Shown here piece after piece: positions 39,037 to 47,443 of a DNA stretch of 64,000 bases. Under the pieces are notes generated by a model. It was given only the letters and a program-made list of their open reading frames with translations, was not told where the DNA came from and searched no databases. Location: NCBI GenBank assembly GCA_947259395.1, contig CAMYMN010000004.1, forward strand, positions 1-64,000, in the 5' to 3' direction. The translations under genes and the position numbers were made by a program. Source of the DNA: an uncultured Gammaproteobacteria bacterium (lineage in GTDB: Bacteria > Pseudomonadota > Gammaproteobacteria > Arenicellales > JAANXG01). Every line of letters begins with the position of its first letter. Within the stretch, counting starts at the first letter, position 1.

Positions 39037-39837
39037 ATGACCGATAGAGACCAATACCTCGTCAAGGCAGAGCCCTACTACCGTGCTGTGACTAACGAAG
39101 TGCAAATGTATGAGGCGGCCTACGAAGCGCGTATGCCGGTCATGCTCAAGGGGCCGACCGGTTGCGGCAAATCCCGCTTCGTAGAGTACATGGCCTGGAA
39201 GCTAAACAAACCGCTGATTACCATCGCCTGTAACGAGGACATGACCGCCTCCGATCTTGTAGGTCGTTTCCTGCTCGATATCAACGGTACCAAGTGGCAG
39301 GATGGTCCCCTGACAGTGGCGGCACGTGCCGGGGCGATCTGTTATTTGGATGAGGTCGTCGAGGCCCGTCAGGACACCACTGTGGTGATCCATCCGCTCA
39401 CCGATCATCGCCGCAACCTGCCGCTGGAGAAGAAAGGTGAACTGGTGGAGGCACACCCCGACTTCCAACTCGTCATCTCCTACAACCCGGGTTATCAGAG
39501 TTTGATGAAGGATCTAAAACAGTCCACCAAACAGCGCTTCGGCGCCTTGGACTTCGATTACCCGGAAGCGGCGGTCGAAGTCGAAATTGTTGCCCACGAG
39601 GGTAACGTCGATAACGCGACAGCAGACAAGCTGGTCCAGGTGGCCCAGCGTTCCCGTAATCTCAAGGGGCATGGTCTCGATGAGGGTATGTCAACCCGGC
39701 TGCTGGTTTACGCGGCCCAGTTGATCGGTAAAGGTATTGAGCCTCAAGCCGCTTGCCAGATGGCGTTGGTGCGCCCGCTAACGGACGATCCGGATATGCG
39801 CGACACTTTGGATGCTGCCGTCAACACCTATTTCTGA
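39037..39837 (+). CDS. cbbQ: RuBisCO activase AAA+ subunit CbbQ
   Basis: MoxR-group AAA+ ATPase of 266 residues, the hexameric motor of the CbbQO activase that removes inhibitory sugar phosphates from RuBisCO. Walker A GPTGCGKSRFVEYMAW near residue 40, Walker B ICYLDEVVEARQDT near residue 107, sensor 1 FQLVISYNPGYQS near residue 147, and arginine-containing STKQRFGALDF. The ribosome site is weak. cbbO starts 74 bases later. Confidence 0.95.
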   Translation: MTDRDQYLVKAEPYYRAVTNEVQMYEAAYEARMPVMLKGPTGCGKSRFVEYMAWKLNKPLITIACNEDMTASDLVGRFLLDINGTKWQDGPLTVAARAGAICYLDEVVEARQDTTVVIHPLTDHRRNLPLEKKGELVEAHPDFQLVISYNPGYQSLMKDLKQSTKQRFGALDFDYPEAAVEVEIVAHEGNVDNATADKLVQVAQRSRNLKGHGLDEGMSTRLLVYAAQLIGKGIEPQAACQMALVRPLTDDPDMRDTLDAAVNTYF

Positions 39838-39911
39838 GCGATCCGCCGGAGCCGTCCTGTTAGGCGCAACGGTGTTTTGATAGAGCAAGCAGACCGGGAC
39901 GCGGATTAGTC

Positions 39912-42293
39912 ATGAGCATCGATTTTAGCGAATATGTCTCGTGCATCGACTTCGAGGATGCCCACGAGCATCGTGAGGCATTGGAGTCTGCCTATCACGA
40001 GGCCGCGCGGGTGATGTCGCCGCGGGGTTTGCAGAACTACCTGGAAGGCATGCGCGCCATGTGTAGCTTGGCGCGCGGACAGGACTTGGTGCTCACCTAC
40101 GTACAGGAAATGCCGAGCGTGGCCAAGGAGGTGGGCGAAGACGTGATACCCGACGTGGTTACCAGCTTGATGAAGCTGGCCTCCCACACCTCGGGCACCG
40201 TCATCACCCTGATGATGGGCAACATGCCGCTCGCCGCCCGCCGTTTGGGCGATGCGGACGTGATGCTGGGCTTTCTCAAGCTGCTGCATCAGCTGGCCGG
40301 CAAGGCCCCCCGCGGCCTGCGGCCGATGATGGAACATCTCGATGAACTGCTCTCCAAGCTGACACTCGGAGGCTTGCGCCGCTGGGCGCAGTGGGGGATG
40401 CAGGCCCACCAGCGCGACCTGGATGGACAGATCGCTTATTTCGGCCTACAGACCACGTCTTCACGCTCTGTCCTGCAAAAGGAACGCCGCGGCACGCTGT
40501 TCATCGACAATCAACGCAAGCTCAACTTTTATCTACGCGCGCTATGGGCCCGTGCCTTTTTCATGCGCCCCACTGCAGGTGACTACGAGACACGCCAGGG
40601 CCTCAAGCCTTTCATCGAGGATTTTCAGATCCACTTGCCGGACGCCTTCGATTCCTTCCGCGGCATTGACGGCATCGAAATCTTTCGCGCCGCTGCAGCG
40701 CACTGCGCCGCTCACATGGTGTACACACGCGAGCCCCTTAGCGCCGAGCAACTCAGTCCCGCACAAATGAAGTTCGTTGAACTGTTCGAGGACGCGCGTG
40801 TCGAGTACTTGGCAAGCCAGGAGTTCCCAGGCCTGAACAAGCTGTGGCTGAGCTTCATTGTTAACGAGCCAGCCAGCGATGACGATGTCGTCAAACTCCA
40901 CCCGACCCTGGAGCTGATGATACGCATGGTGCGGGCTCTACTGGATGAGGACCACCGAGACGGCGAGGCTGTAATCGACGAGATCGCCGCTGCGTTCCGA
41001 GAAAAGTTAAAACAAGACCCGCAATCCAATCGCATCAGCTGGATGGCGGGCGTGGATTTCTACAACCGCGTTGCCGAGCAGGCCGGTATTCCGGGTCTGC
41101 GCCACCTGGAGAACATGCCGATTCCCTACCGCGACGACAACCGATACATCTGGGTCTTCGCCGAAAACCTGTTCGTGTCGCAAGGTATGGACTACATGCC
41201 CGCGGCCGAACAGCAGGTCCGCCGTTACGTCAACATCATGGAGATGGCCAACGAGGTGGACGTACCCGGCGCCGGCGACGACGCCCAAGAGATCTGGGTG
41301 TGCGCCGACGAGGTCTTCCCTTACGAGGACGAGGGCATCAGCTACAACCAGATGGAGGGTAAGGAGCCGGTCTCCGAACCTTACCACTACGATGAGTGGG
41401 ACTACCATGTGCAGTTAGCGCGTCCCGAATGGGCAGCGGTAATCGAACGACGCCTGCCCACCGGTGACCCGGAAATCATGGACCAAATTCTTACTAAATA
41501 TAAGCCCATTGCCAGCCGTATCCGCCACTTGATCGATGCCCTGCAACCGCAGGGCATCGTGCGCCGCCGCGGCTACGAGGAAGGCGAGGAACTGGATCTC
41601 AATGCCGCGGTGCGGGCGATGATCGATATACGCCGCGGGACAATGCCCGATCCCCGCATCAACATCCGCATCACCCGCCACGTCCGTGAACTGGCGATCG
41701 TGGTGCTGATGGACTTGTCGGAGTCCACCAACGAAAAGATCGGTGTTAAGGAGGGCGAGCCGGGCTACGACGATGCGCCTTCAATTCTGGATTTGACGCG
41801 GGAGTCCACCGGCCTGCTGGCGTGGGCGATTGACTCGATTGGCGACGCCTTTGCCGTGCACGGTTTTGCCTCAGACGGCCGCCACGACGTCAGGTATTAC
41901 CGCTTCAAGGATTTCAATCAGCCCTACGACGACGAGTCCAAGGCGCGCCTCGCCGGCATGCAAGGGGGGCTTTCCACACGTATGGGCGCCGCGCTGCGCC
42001 ACGCCGGGTGGCACCTTTCCCAGCAGCCGGCGCAAAAGCGCCTGGTACTGCTCATCACCGACGGCGAACCAGCCGACATCGACGAACGTGATCCGCAGTA
42101 CCTGCGGCACGACACGAAAAAGGCGGTGGAGGATCTGGCGATGCGCGGTATCTACACCTATTGTCTCACCCTGGATCCGCTGGCGGATCGCTACGTTGCG
42201 AGGGTATTTGGGGAAAACAACTACTCCATCGTGGACCACGTGGAACGACTACCGGAGCGATTGCCCGCCGTGTTTGCCGCATTGACGGGGTGA
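39912..42293 (+). CDS. cbbO: RuBisCO activase adaptor CbbO (vWA protein)
   Basis: Protein of 793 residues that links the CbbQ hexamer to RuBisCO. The C-terminal third is a von Willebrand A domain with a complete MIDAS: LAIVVLMDLSESTNEK (DxSxS) near residue 600, the threonine segment GGLSTRMGAALRHAG and LITDGEPADIDERD. The N-terminal two thirds are helical with no recognised fold, as in other CbbO proteins. It is followed after 2 bases by a small-subunit-like gene, an unusual extension of the operon. Confidence 0.95.
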   Translation: MSIDFSEYVSCIDFEDAHEHREALESAYHEAARVMSPRGLQNYLEGMRAMCSLARGQDLVLTYVQEMPSVAKEVGEDVIPDVVTSLMKLASHTSGTVITLMMGNMPLAARRLGDADVMLGFLKLLHQLAGKAPRGLRPMMEHLDELLSKLTLGGLRRWAQWGMQAHQRDLDGQIAYFGLQTTSSRSVLQKERRGTLFIDNQRKLNFYLRALWARAFFMRPTAGDYETRQGLKPFIEDFQIHLPDAFDSFRGIDGIEIFRAAAAHCAAHMVYTREPLSAEQLSPAQMKFVELFEDARVEYLASQEFPGLNKLWLSFIVNEPASDDDVVKLHPTLELMIRMVRALLDEDHRDGEAVIDEIAAAFREKLKQDPQSNRISWMAGVDFYNRVAEQAGIPGLRHLENMPIPYRDDNRYIWVFAENLFVSQGMDYMPAAEQQVRRYVNIMEMANEVDVPGAGDDAQEIWVCADEVFPYEDEGISYNQMEGKEPVSEPYHYDEWDYHVQLARPEWAAVIERRLPTGDPEIMDQILTKYKPIASRIRHLIDALQPQGIVRRRGYEEGEELDLNAAVRAMIDIRRGTMPDPRINIRITRHVRELAIVVLMDLSESTNEKIGVKEGEPGYDDAPSILDLTRESTGLLAWAIDSIGDAFAVHGFASDGRHDVRYYRFKDFNQPYDDESKARLAGMQGGLSTRMGAALRHAGWHLSQQPAQKRLVLLITDGEPADIDERDPQYLRHDTKKAVEDLAMRGIYTYCLTLDPLADRYVARVFGENNYSIVDHVERLPERLPAVFAALTG

Positions 42294-42295
42294 TC

Positions 42296-42613
42296 ATGCG
42301 CAACGTATCCAGTTTCACTGAGACGGTCAGCGCGAGCGATGAACAGACGCGCGAGCAAGTCCACTACTGCGCTAAGCAGGGCTGGGCGCTAGTGATCGAA
42401 CACACGAAAGACCCCGCTCCAGACAACCACTTCTGGGAACGATGGGGGTTGCCGATGCTGGATCCCGATGATCCCGATCTAGTGCTGTTCGAGATCGACG
42501 CATGCCGCCAGGCGTTTCCGCAGCACCATATCAGAGTCAACGCCTGCGAGTCGGCTAGGGGCCGGGCGCTCATTCGCCATACCTTATTAGTGCACGCCCC
42601 CAGGGTGTCATGA
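42296..42613 (+). CDS. RuBisCO small subunit-like protein, red-type character
   Basis: Protein of 105 residues with the small-subunit fold signature: SDEQTREQVHYCAKQGWALV at residues 14-33, then an E-H-T-K-D-P-A-P-D-N-H-F-W run, RWGLPMLDPDDPDLVLFEID, and CRQAFPQHHIRVNACESARG. The ExTxDPxPxNxxW, WGLPxxDxxDP and IRVNAxxSxRG patterns are those of form IC/ID (red-type) small subunits, not of the form IA cbbS in this operon. The C-terminal hairpin extension of red-type subunits is missing. Start ATG is 2 bases after the cbbO stop, and the stop overlaps the next ATG. It could be an alternative subunit, a RuBisCO-binding adaptor, or an assembly factor. No red-type large subunit is in the window. Confidence 0.8.
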   Translation: MRNVSSFTETVSASDEQTREQVHYCAKQGWALVIEHTKDPAPDNHFWERWGLPMLDPDDPDLVLFEIDACRQAFPQHHIRVNACESARGRALIRHTLLVHAPRVS

Positions 42614-42978
42614 TTCGCCGTATTCGAGATCTCGCACCCTTGCGATCCGTACCCAAGACCGTGGAGGCGCGTTATTACAATCGCGTGCGCCTGGCATTGA
42701 AGCGTCTGGGTAAACCTTTAAAAGTAGAGCTCGACGGGGAGCTGAGGCAAACCGACATGCTGCTCACGGATCACGAATGGTTGTGTGTCGATCGCACGCG
42801 CGACGACCTACCGCTCCTGGCGTGGACTGATTTCGCAGTCAAAGAGCGGGATGCGCTGCACGCGCCGGTGCAATGCACGTTACATCTTTATCATTCCCAT
42901 GCTGGATTATTGATGGGACGGATTCTTCCGATCCTAGATCGAATCCTGCAAAAACGGCTCGCTAATCATCGTCCTTAA
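42610..42978 (+). CDS. Unknown protein coupled to the small-subunit-like gene
   Basis: Unrecognised protein of 122 residues. The N-terminal half is basic (VPKTVEARYYNRVRLALKRL), the middle holds LLTDHEWLCVDRTRDDLPLL, and the C-terminal part has a hydrophobic helix-like HAGLLMGRILPILDRILQ. No signal peptide or clear membrane segment. Its ATG overlaps the preceding stop (ATGA), so it is translated with the small-subunit-like protein and belongs to the cbb operon. The function is unknown; a role linked to RuBisCO maturation or activation is inferred from position only. Confidence 0.7.
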   Translation: MIRRIRDLAPLRSVPKTVEARYYNRVRLALKRLGKPLKVELDGELRQTDMLLTDHEWLCVDRTRDDLPLLAWTDFAVKERDALHAPVQCTLHLYHSHAGLLMGRILPILDRILQKRLANHRP

Positions 42979-43267
42979 GTTCCGGATCCCAACCGCGATC
43001 CCGCGCCAGTGTCACCGCCCGCGCATAGATCTTGGCGTGCCGCGCGCGTAAATCGTCCGGCAGGTTTGACACCAAGTGGCCGTAAGCTTGCCAAGCCTGC
43101 GTCACTTGATCATAGAGCTGATCGATCTGCTGATAACTCCATCCGGCGCAGGTCTCATTTTCGTCAAGGATTTCAAACAACCAAGCATCACGAATAATGC
43201 GGCCGATATCGGTCATGCCGCGGTGTTGGTCTTGGTCGATACCTGGATAGCGTTGATCACGTTTCAT
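42962..43267 (-). CDS. Conserved-looking hypothetical protein, convergent
   Basis: Hypothetical protein of 101 residues, function unknown. QHRGMTDIGRIIRDAWLFEI, CAGWSYQQIDQLYDQVTQAW and LRARHAKIYARAVTLARDRG look like an evolved helical protein rather than a chance frame. The 3' end overlaps the end of the plus-strand unknown gene by 17 bases, tail to tail. Start could also be the internal ATG at residue 18 (MTDIGRI). Confidence 0.6.
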   Translation of the reverse strand: MKRDQRYPGIDQDQHRGMTDIGRIIRDAWLFEILDENETCAGWSYQQIDQLYDQVTQAWQAYGHLVSNLPDDLRARHAKIYARAVTLARDRGWDPELKDDD

Positions 43268-43515
43268 GAGTCACACGCGGATCTACTGGAAAGTCCTCTC
43301 GCGTCCGTCACGCAGGACATAGGTCTTTGAAATATATTCATTATTTGATGTTTGGGGGATTGTACTTCGCAGCGCACTAAAACCCAATGGATAGCGATAT
43401 AGAAATGTTGTATAACGTCTGAACGTTCGTGTCTTGCAATGAACGGATATAACAACGCGTGAACCGGTCGCCATGTCGGTTCTAAACGACCCCAAAGTCT
43501 TGGAGGATCATACAG

Positions 43516-44583
43516 ATGAGAAAACCCCTTATCGCCGCCGTGGCTGCATTAAGCCTCGGGTTGGCATCCATTACAGCGTTCGCGGCGGACAAACCCGTAC
43601 TCCTTAAAGTTCCGATTGCCTTTGCAACCAAGCTGCCGGGTCTGGGCACCACCATCAAGTGGGTGGGTGAGCGCGTCGATACCTTGAGTGCCGGCAGCGT
43701 CAAGATGAAGGTCTATGAGCCGGGCAAACTGGTGGCGCCTTTTGAGATTCTAGACGCGGTGTCTACCGGGAAGGTGAACGCCGGCTATACCACTGCCGGT
43801 TATTGGGCGGGCAAGATCTCCGCGTCGCCATTATTCACCGCGGTGCCGTTCGGGCCGGAAGCCGGTGAATATCTTGGTTGGTTGTGGTATGGCAACGGGA
43901 TGAAGCTGTATCAGGAGATGTACGATCAGGCCGGTTACAACGTTAAGGTGCTGGTATGCGGCATCATCGCCCCGGAGACCTCCGGTTGGTTTGGTAAGGA
44001 AATAAACGGGCCTGACGACCTCAAAGGTCTGAAGATGCGGTTCTTCGGTCTCGGTGGTCAGGTGATGCAAAAGCTCGGTGTATCGACGAGTCTGTTGCCT
44101 GGTGGTGAGATCTTCCCGGCACTGGAGAAAAAGGCCATCGATGCCACGGAGTTTTCGATGCCGGCCATCGACAAGCTTTTGGGTTTTCACAAGCTGGTGA
44201 AGTACAACTACTTTCCGGGCTGGCATCAACAGGCAACCGTGTTTGAGTTGTTGATTAACAAGGACGTGTGGAACGGCCTGAACGATCATCAGAAGATGGT
44301 CCTGGAAATGATTACCATGGCCGCTACTGCCAACTCCTTGGCGGAAGGCGAATTCATTCAGTATTCGGTATTGCAGGACAATGTCGAAAACAAAGGTGTC
44401 AAGCTCAAGTATTGGTCAAAAGACATGTTGGCCCTGTATAAGAAGACCTGGGACGATGTCGCGAACGAGATGGCCGCCAAGGACCCGTTCTTCAAGAAGG
44501 TGTGGGACGACATGCAGGAATATCGTAAGGGCTATGATCTGTGGGAGTCCCACGCGTTTCTGCCCAGAGCGTTGCCTAAGTAG
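43516..44583 (+). CDS. dctP: TRAP transporter solute-binding protein (DctP, Sec-exported)
   Basis: Periplasmic binding protein of 355 residues. A Sec signal peptide (about 23 residues, cleavage after ITAFA) precedes the mature chain. Family marks: GYTTAGYWAGKISASPLF, APETSGWFGKEINGPDDLKGLKMRF, LLPGGEIFPALEKKAIDATEF and YNYFPGWHQQATVFELLINK, like TakP/FcbT-type proteins binding alpha-keto or hydroxy acids. A GGAGG site precedes the ATG. dctQ and dctM follow, then lutABC, which makes lactate a plausible ligand. Confidence 0.93.
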   Translation: MRKPLIAAVAALSLGLASITAFAADKPVLLKVPIAFATKLPGLGTTIKWVGERVDTLSAGSVKMKVYEPGKLVAPFEILDAVSTGKVNAGYTTAGYWAGKISASPLFTAVPFGPEAGEYLGWLWYGNGMKLYQEMYDQAGYNVKVLVCGIIAPETSGWFGKEINGPDDLKGLKMRFFGLGGQVMQKLGVSTSLLPGGEIFPALEKKAIDATEFSMPAIDKLLGFHKLVKYNYFPGWHQQATVFELLINKDVWNGLNDHQKMVLEMITMAATANSLAEGEFIQYSVLQDNVENKGVKLKYWSKDMLALYKKTWDDVANEMAAKDPFFKKVWDDMQEYRKGYDLWESHAFLPRALPK

Positions 44584-44645
44584 TCAGCCGGCGGACGCGC
44601 GTTCCGCGTTCGGCGAGAGCAAATAATAAGACGATTTGGTGAGAA

Positions 44646-44675
44646 CAGCGGCGCTCTTTATACGGAGCGCCGCTG
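44646..44675 (+). promoter_or_regulatory. Perfect 11-base-pair hairpin between dctP and dctQ
   Basis: CAGCGGCGCTC (44646-44656) and GAGCGCCGCTG (44665-44675) form an 11-base-pair stem with an 8-base loop. There is no U-run after it. Such hairpins between binding-protein and permease genes usually protect the upstream mRNA or dampen downstream expression, giving an excess of binding protein. Confidence 0.7.
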
Positions 44676-44697
44676 TGACTTGCGCAAAGGAGTCCAC

Positions 44698-45255
44698 ATG
44701 TCAGCGCCCGAGTCAACCAGCCATCTGCCTATGCACGATCAGGGCAATGAGCCGCCAGTTCCACTCGCAGACTGGATAGACGCCTTTATCCGCGCAACTG
44801 CGCAGGTGTTATGTTGGCTGAACGCCCTGTTGATCGTTGTGATTATCGTACAGGTGGTGTTGCGCTATGGGTTCGGCACCGGCGACCCCAAGTTTGAGGA
44901 ATTGCAGTGGCACTTGTACGCCGCGGGGGTCATGTTCGGCTTGTCTTACGCCCAAGTAACCGACTCCCACATCCGCGTGGACATCATCGCCATGCGATTG
45001 TCGCCGAATGCCCTGCGCTTCTGGGAGATCTTCGGCATCATCGTGTTCGTGTTTCCGTTCTTGTACGTGGTGTTCTATCACAGTATGGATTTTGTCGCCG
45101 AGTCCTGGCGCCTCAATGAGCGTTCCGATGCGCCCACCGGGCTGCCGTGGCGCTGGGCGATCAAGGCGGTGATTCCCATCAGTTTCGCGATGCTCGGCTT
45201 GGCGGTCCTGTCCAGGCTGATCCGCGATATTGCCGCCTTGGTCCGCCGGAGCTGA
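44698..45255 (+). CDS. dctQ: TRAP transporter small permease (DctQ)
   Basis: Four-helix membrane subunit of 185 residues. Hydrophobic segments lie around VLCWLNALLIVVIIVQVVL, HLYAAGVMFGLSYAQV, FWEIFGIIVFVFPFLYVVFY and WAIKAVIPISFAMLGLAVL; the DSHIRVDI motif after the second segment is typical. The ATG at 44698 has an AAAGGAG site. dctM starts 4 bases after its stop. Confidence 0.9.
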   Translation: MSAPESTSHLPMHDQGNEPPVPLADWIDAFIRATAQVLCWLNALLIVVIIVQVVLRYGFGTGDPKFEELQWHLYAAGVMFGLSYAQVTDSHIRVDIIAMRLSPNALRFWEIFGIIVFVFPFLYVVFYHSMDFVAESWRLNERSDAPTGLPWRWAIKAVIPISFAMLGLAVLSRLIRDIAALVRRS

Positions 45256-45259
45256 GTCG

Positions 45260-46645
45260 ATGGAAGTCAATGACATCCTGGTCATCGCGATGTTTTTGAC
45301 CTTTGCGGCGTTCTTGTTTACTGGTTTTCCGGTGGCCTATGTATTGGGTGGGATCGGCGTGCTATTTGCCGGGGTCGGCTACATCGCGGACACGTATTTC
45401 GGCACCATTACCGGTTTGGATTTTCTCACCCTGGGACTGGTGGTGAACCGCATCTACAAGATAATGGATAACTGGGTGCTGGTGGCGCTACCGATGTTTA
45501 TCTTCATGGGTTTGATGTTGGACAAATCCGGTGTCGCGGAACGCATGATGCACGCCATGCAGGAGCTGTTCGGCGAGGTGCGTGGCGGTCTGGCGGTGAC
45601 GGTCACTGTGATCGGCATCATCCTGGCGGCCTCCACCGGTATCATTGGCGCCTCCGTTGTGTTGCTGGGCCTGTTGTCGTTGCCGGCGATGTTGAATCAA
45701 GGGTATAGCAGGGCGCTGGCCACCGGCACCATCTGCGGCGCCGGTTGTCTTGGTATATTGATTCCCCCCAGCATCATGCTGGTGATCATGGCCGACCAAC
45801 TCGCGCTGTCTGTTGGCGACTTGTTTATGGGTGCGGTATTCCCGGGCCTGATACTCGGCGGCTTGTATATCACGTATATCTTGACCTTCGCCTATATGCA
45901 ACCCAAGGCAGCGCCGCTGTCTACTGACCGTCGTCCCATCAGTTGGCATACCATCGTCGACGTCTTGTTGTCGGTGCTGCCGCCGGCATTGTTGATTGTT
46001 GCCGTGTTGGGATCGATTTTTGCCGGCATTACCACGCCGACCGAGGCCAGCGGCGTCGGCGCGCTCGGCGCCGTGCTGCTTGCCGCGTACAACAAAAAAC
46101 TCAATCTGCGGGTGTTCAAGGAGGTGTTGATCTCAACGTACAACACTACCGCCTACATCTTCGCGATCTTCTTGGGTGCTACCTGTTTTGCATTGGTGTT
46201 AAGAGAACTGGGGGGCGATCAACTCATCGAGGAGATGCTGACCGGGCTGCCGTTCGGGCCCTACGGCATCTTGCTGTGTATTCTGGGAATTGTCTTCCTG
46301 CTCGGATTTCTGCTCGATTGGATCGAGATCACCCTGATCATGCTGCCGTTGCTGTCGCCGGTGGTCGCAGCCTTGGGTTTCGATATCGAGGGGTATGGCA
46401 AGATCGATGAACCCGCCCTGGTGTGGTTCGTGATGTTGGTGGCCGTGGCCTTGCAGACGTCGTTTTTGACGCCGCCGGTGGGTTTTGCGCTGTTCTATCT
46501 CAAGGGGGTGTGTCCCCCGGAGGTGCGGCTCACCGATATATACCGGGGTGTGGTGCCGTTCATCATTTTGCAGCTTATCGGTATGACGGTGGTCATCTTA
46601 TTTCCCGAATTGGTCACTTGGTTGCCTTCGGTGGCGTACGATTAG
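45260..46645 (+). CDS. dctM: TRAP transporter large permease (DctM)
   Basis: Membrane permease of 461 residues with about a dozen hydrophobic segments, driving sodium- or proton-coupled uptake of the solute delivered by DctP. Family marks: LFTGFPVAYVLGGIGVLF at the start, IGASVVLLGLLSLPAML, CGAGCLGILIPPSIMLVIM, GITTPTEASGVGALGAV and FLTPPVGFALFYLKGVCPPEV near the end. The ATG at 45260 lies 4 bases after dctQ. Confidence 0.93.
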   Translation: MEVNDILVIAMFLTFAAFLFTGFPVAYVLGGIGVLFAGVGYIADTYFGTITGLDFLTLGLVVNRIYKIMDNWVLVALPMFIFMGLMLDKSGVAERMMHAMQELFGEVRGGLAVTVTVIGIILAASTGIIGASVVLLGLLSLPAMLNQGYSRALATGTICGAGCLGILIPPSIMLVIMADQLALSVGDLFMGAVFPGLILGGLYITYILTFAYMQPKAAPLSTDRRPISWHTIVDVLLSVLPPALLIVAVLGSIFAGITTPTEASGVGALGAVLLAAYNKKLNLRVFKEVLISTYNTTAYIFAIFLGATCFALVLRELGGDQLIEEMLTGLPFGPYGILLCILGIVFLLGFLLDWIEITLIMLPLLSPVVAALGFDIEGYGKIDEPALVWFVMLVAVALQTSFLTPPVGFALFYLKGVCPPEVRLTDIYRGVVPFIILQLIGMTVVILFPELVTWLPSVAYD

Positions 46646-46655
46646 TTTGCACTAC

Positions 46656-47438
46656 ATGGTATCCGCACCCGACAATAGCCCGCCCCCAAGCGTCGGTTTG
46701 TTCGTGACGTGTTTGATCGATCTGTTCCGTCCCAATGTGGGATTCGCCGCAGTGAAGCTGTTGGAAAAGGCCGACTGTAAGGTCGAAGTCCCGCGCGCGC
46801 AGACCTGCTGCGGACAGCCGGCCTACAACAACGGCGACCAACACACCACCGCGGATATTGCCCGTCAGGTCATCGCCGCGTTCGAATCTTTTGATTATGT
46901 GGTCGCCGCATCCGGTTCGTGTATCGGGATGATTAAGGAACACTATCCGCGCGTATTGAAGGACGATCCCAGTTGGTTGGATCGCGCCCAGCGACTTGCC
47001 GGAAGGTGTCACGAACTGACGGCGTTTTTAGTGGACGTAATGCAACTGCAGGAAGTGGAATCAAGCTTTGCGGCGACCGCTACCTATCACGATTCCTGTT
47101 CAGGACTACGTGAGCTCGGTATCAAACAACAACCCCGGGCACTGCTGTCAAAAGTCGGCGGCGTGACTCTGAAGGAGATGGAGGACAGCGAAGTCTGTTG
47201 CGGATTCGGCGGCACCTTCTGCATCAAGTATCCCAAGATCTCCGAGCGTATGGTGAGCGATAAGACCGCGAATATCGTGGCAAGCGAAGCTGAGTGCATA
47301 TTGGGCGGCGACATGGGGTGCCTATTGAATATCGCCGGCAGGCTGAAACGGGAAGGCAGCCCGATCAAGGTCTATCATGTTGCCGAGGTGTTGGCGGGGA
47401 TGGCCAATCAATCGGCAATCGGCGACGGCAAGTCTTAA
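46656..47438 (+). CDS. lutA: Lactate utilisation protein LutA (CCG-domain)
   Basis: Protein of 260 residues with two cysteine-rich CCG domains, a subunit of the L-lactate dehydrogenase complex LutABC/LldEFG. The first domain opens with VGLFVTCLIDLFRPNVGFAA and has TCCGQPAYNNGD; the second has YHDSCSGLRELG and VCCGFGGTFCIKYPKI. I prefer the ATG at 46656 to a TTG at 46647. It starts 10 bases after dctM and lutB follows after 5 bases, so transporter and enzyme genes form one operon. Confidence 0.92.
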   Translation: MVSAPDNSPPPSVGLFVTCLIDLFRPNVGFAAVKLLEKADCKVEVPRAQTCCGQPAYNNGDQHTTADIARQVIAAFESFDYVVAASGSCIGMIKEHYPRVLKDDPSWLDRAQRLAGRCHELTAFLVDVMQLQEVESSFAATATYHDSCSGLRELGIKQQPRALLSKVGGVTLKEMEDSEVCCGFGGTFCIKYPKISERMVSDKTANIVASEAECILGGDMGCLLNIAGRLKREGSPIKVYHVAEVLAGMANQSAIGDGKS

Positions 47439-47443
47439 GATCG

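Noticed and set aside
42161-42295. Upstream extension of the small-subunit-like gene into cbbO
   Set aside because: Similarity begins after the ATG at 42296, which is 2 bases past the cbbO stop; the extension overlaps the vWA domain.
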